The notes beneath the pieces were generated by a model. The model did not search any database. It saw only the letters and a program-made list of their open reading frames with translations, and had not been told where the DNA came from. A DNA stretch of 7,243 nucleotides. Origin: CBDTTW01 sp965363675. Lineage in GTDB: Bacteria; Bacteroidota; Rhodothermia; Rhodothermales; DASSAV01. Below are positions 6,965 to 7,243 of this stretch, in pieces. The stretch is from positions 1 through 7,243 of the forward strand of contig CBDTTW010000153.1 of NCBI GenBank assembly GCA_965363675.1, written 5' to 3'. The stretch's first letter is position 1. Every line of letters starts with the position of its first letter. The translations under genes and the position numbers were made by a program.

Positions 6965-7243
6965 ATGCCGACGCTTTCCTTTCCCGACGTGCTCGCGCCC
7001 CTGGCGCCCGCCCTGCGCGCGGCGGCCCGCATGTGCCTCCGGGTGCAGGCGGCCCCCGGCTTCGGCGGCCGCGCCAAGGCCGACCGCAGCCCCGTCACGG
7101 TGGCGGATTTTGCCGCCCAGGCGCTTATCTGCCGCGCGCTGGCGGCGCGCCACCCCGGCGAGGCCGTCGTCGCGGAGGAGTCGGCGGCGGCGCTGGCGGC
7201 GCTCGACCCGGCCGTGCGCGCCGGCGTGCTCACGGCGGTGCAG
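6965..7243 (+). CDS. 3'(2'),5'-bisphosphate nucleotidase (CysQ/Hal2-like), N-terminal part
   Basis: The frame from ATG 6965 stays open to the window edge (93 residues, no stop). It contains KADRSPVTVADFAAQALICR at about residues 38-57, followed by HPGEAVVAEES at about 62-72. This is the first metal-binding part of the inositol-monophosphatase superfamily: the D-x-SPVT-x-AD element and the acidic EE pair. The wording is closest to 3'(2'),5'-bisphosphate nucleotidases, which remove the 3' phosphate from PAP or PAPS, by-products of sulfate assimilation and sulfotransfer, in the cytoplasm. The catalytic DPIDGT motif and the C-terminal half should lie beyond the edge. The start has no clear Shine-Dalgarno. 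Inositol monophosphatase is the main alternative. It is probably a separate unit from the exporter operon. Confidence 0.85.
   Translation, partial: MPTLSFPDVLAPLAPALRAAARMCLRVQAAPGFGGRAKADRSPVTVADFAAQALICRALAARHPGEAVVAEESAAALAALDPAVRAGVLTAVQ

Overview
The window is very GC-rich bacterial DNA (roughly 70 % by eye) and densely coding, with long spurious open frames antisense to the real genes. Two things suggest the Bacteroidota/Rhodothermota side of the tree: a stand-alone HsdR_N-type protein of a kind common there, and several starts without a Shine-Dalgarno sequence. This placement is an inference from gene content. No tRNA, rRNA, CRISPR array, transposase or phage gene was seen.

Layout, left to right: (1) a long GC-rich intrinsic hairpin (21-58) that ends (2) a minus-strand cytoplasmic GH13 alpha-glucosidase gene (72-1703). 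(3) A 293-base divergent spacer (1704-1996) holds a strong plus-strand-oriented intrinsic terminator (1859-1915) although no annotated plus-strand gene precedes it. It also holds a 9-base motif, CAACGAACG, that occurs twice directly and once inverted. (4) A compact plus-strand cluster follows: an ABC ATPase of the LolD/MacB class (1997-2725), a large two-FtsX-domain permease whose frame is broken near 4141 (2722-5239), an AttH/CrtC-like secreted or anchored calycin-fold protein (5247-6404), and a small PD-(D/E)xK protein of the HsdR_N type (6412-6861). The gaps are a 4-base overlap, 7 bases and 7 bases, so the cluster looks like one operon. (5) A weak hairpin with a short T run (6911-6935) is followed by (6) the start of a 3'(2'),5'-bisphosphate nucleotidase (CysQ/Hal2-like) gene that runs off the right edge (6965-7243).

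The ATPase, permease and AttH-like protein resemble the attEFGH type of arrangement, with the permease parts fused into one polypeptide of about 840 residues. In such systems the ATPase and FtsX-fold permease are thought to drive export or extraction of a hydrophobic or peptide-like cargo across or out of the inner membrane. The AttH protein, with its signal or anchor segment, would act on or bind that cargo outside the cytoplasm. The cargo cannot be read from sequence. The single frame break would separate the two halves of the permease, so the exporter is either inactive here, or the break is an assembly or sequencing error or small deletion in a GCG-repeat tract.

No clearly new defence or genetic system is visible. 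The most unusual parts are the structured leader between the divergent genes and the permease frame break.
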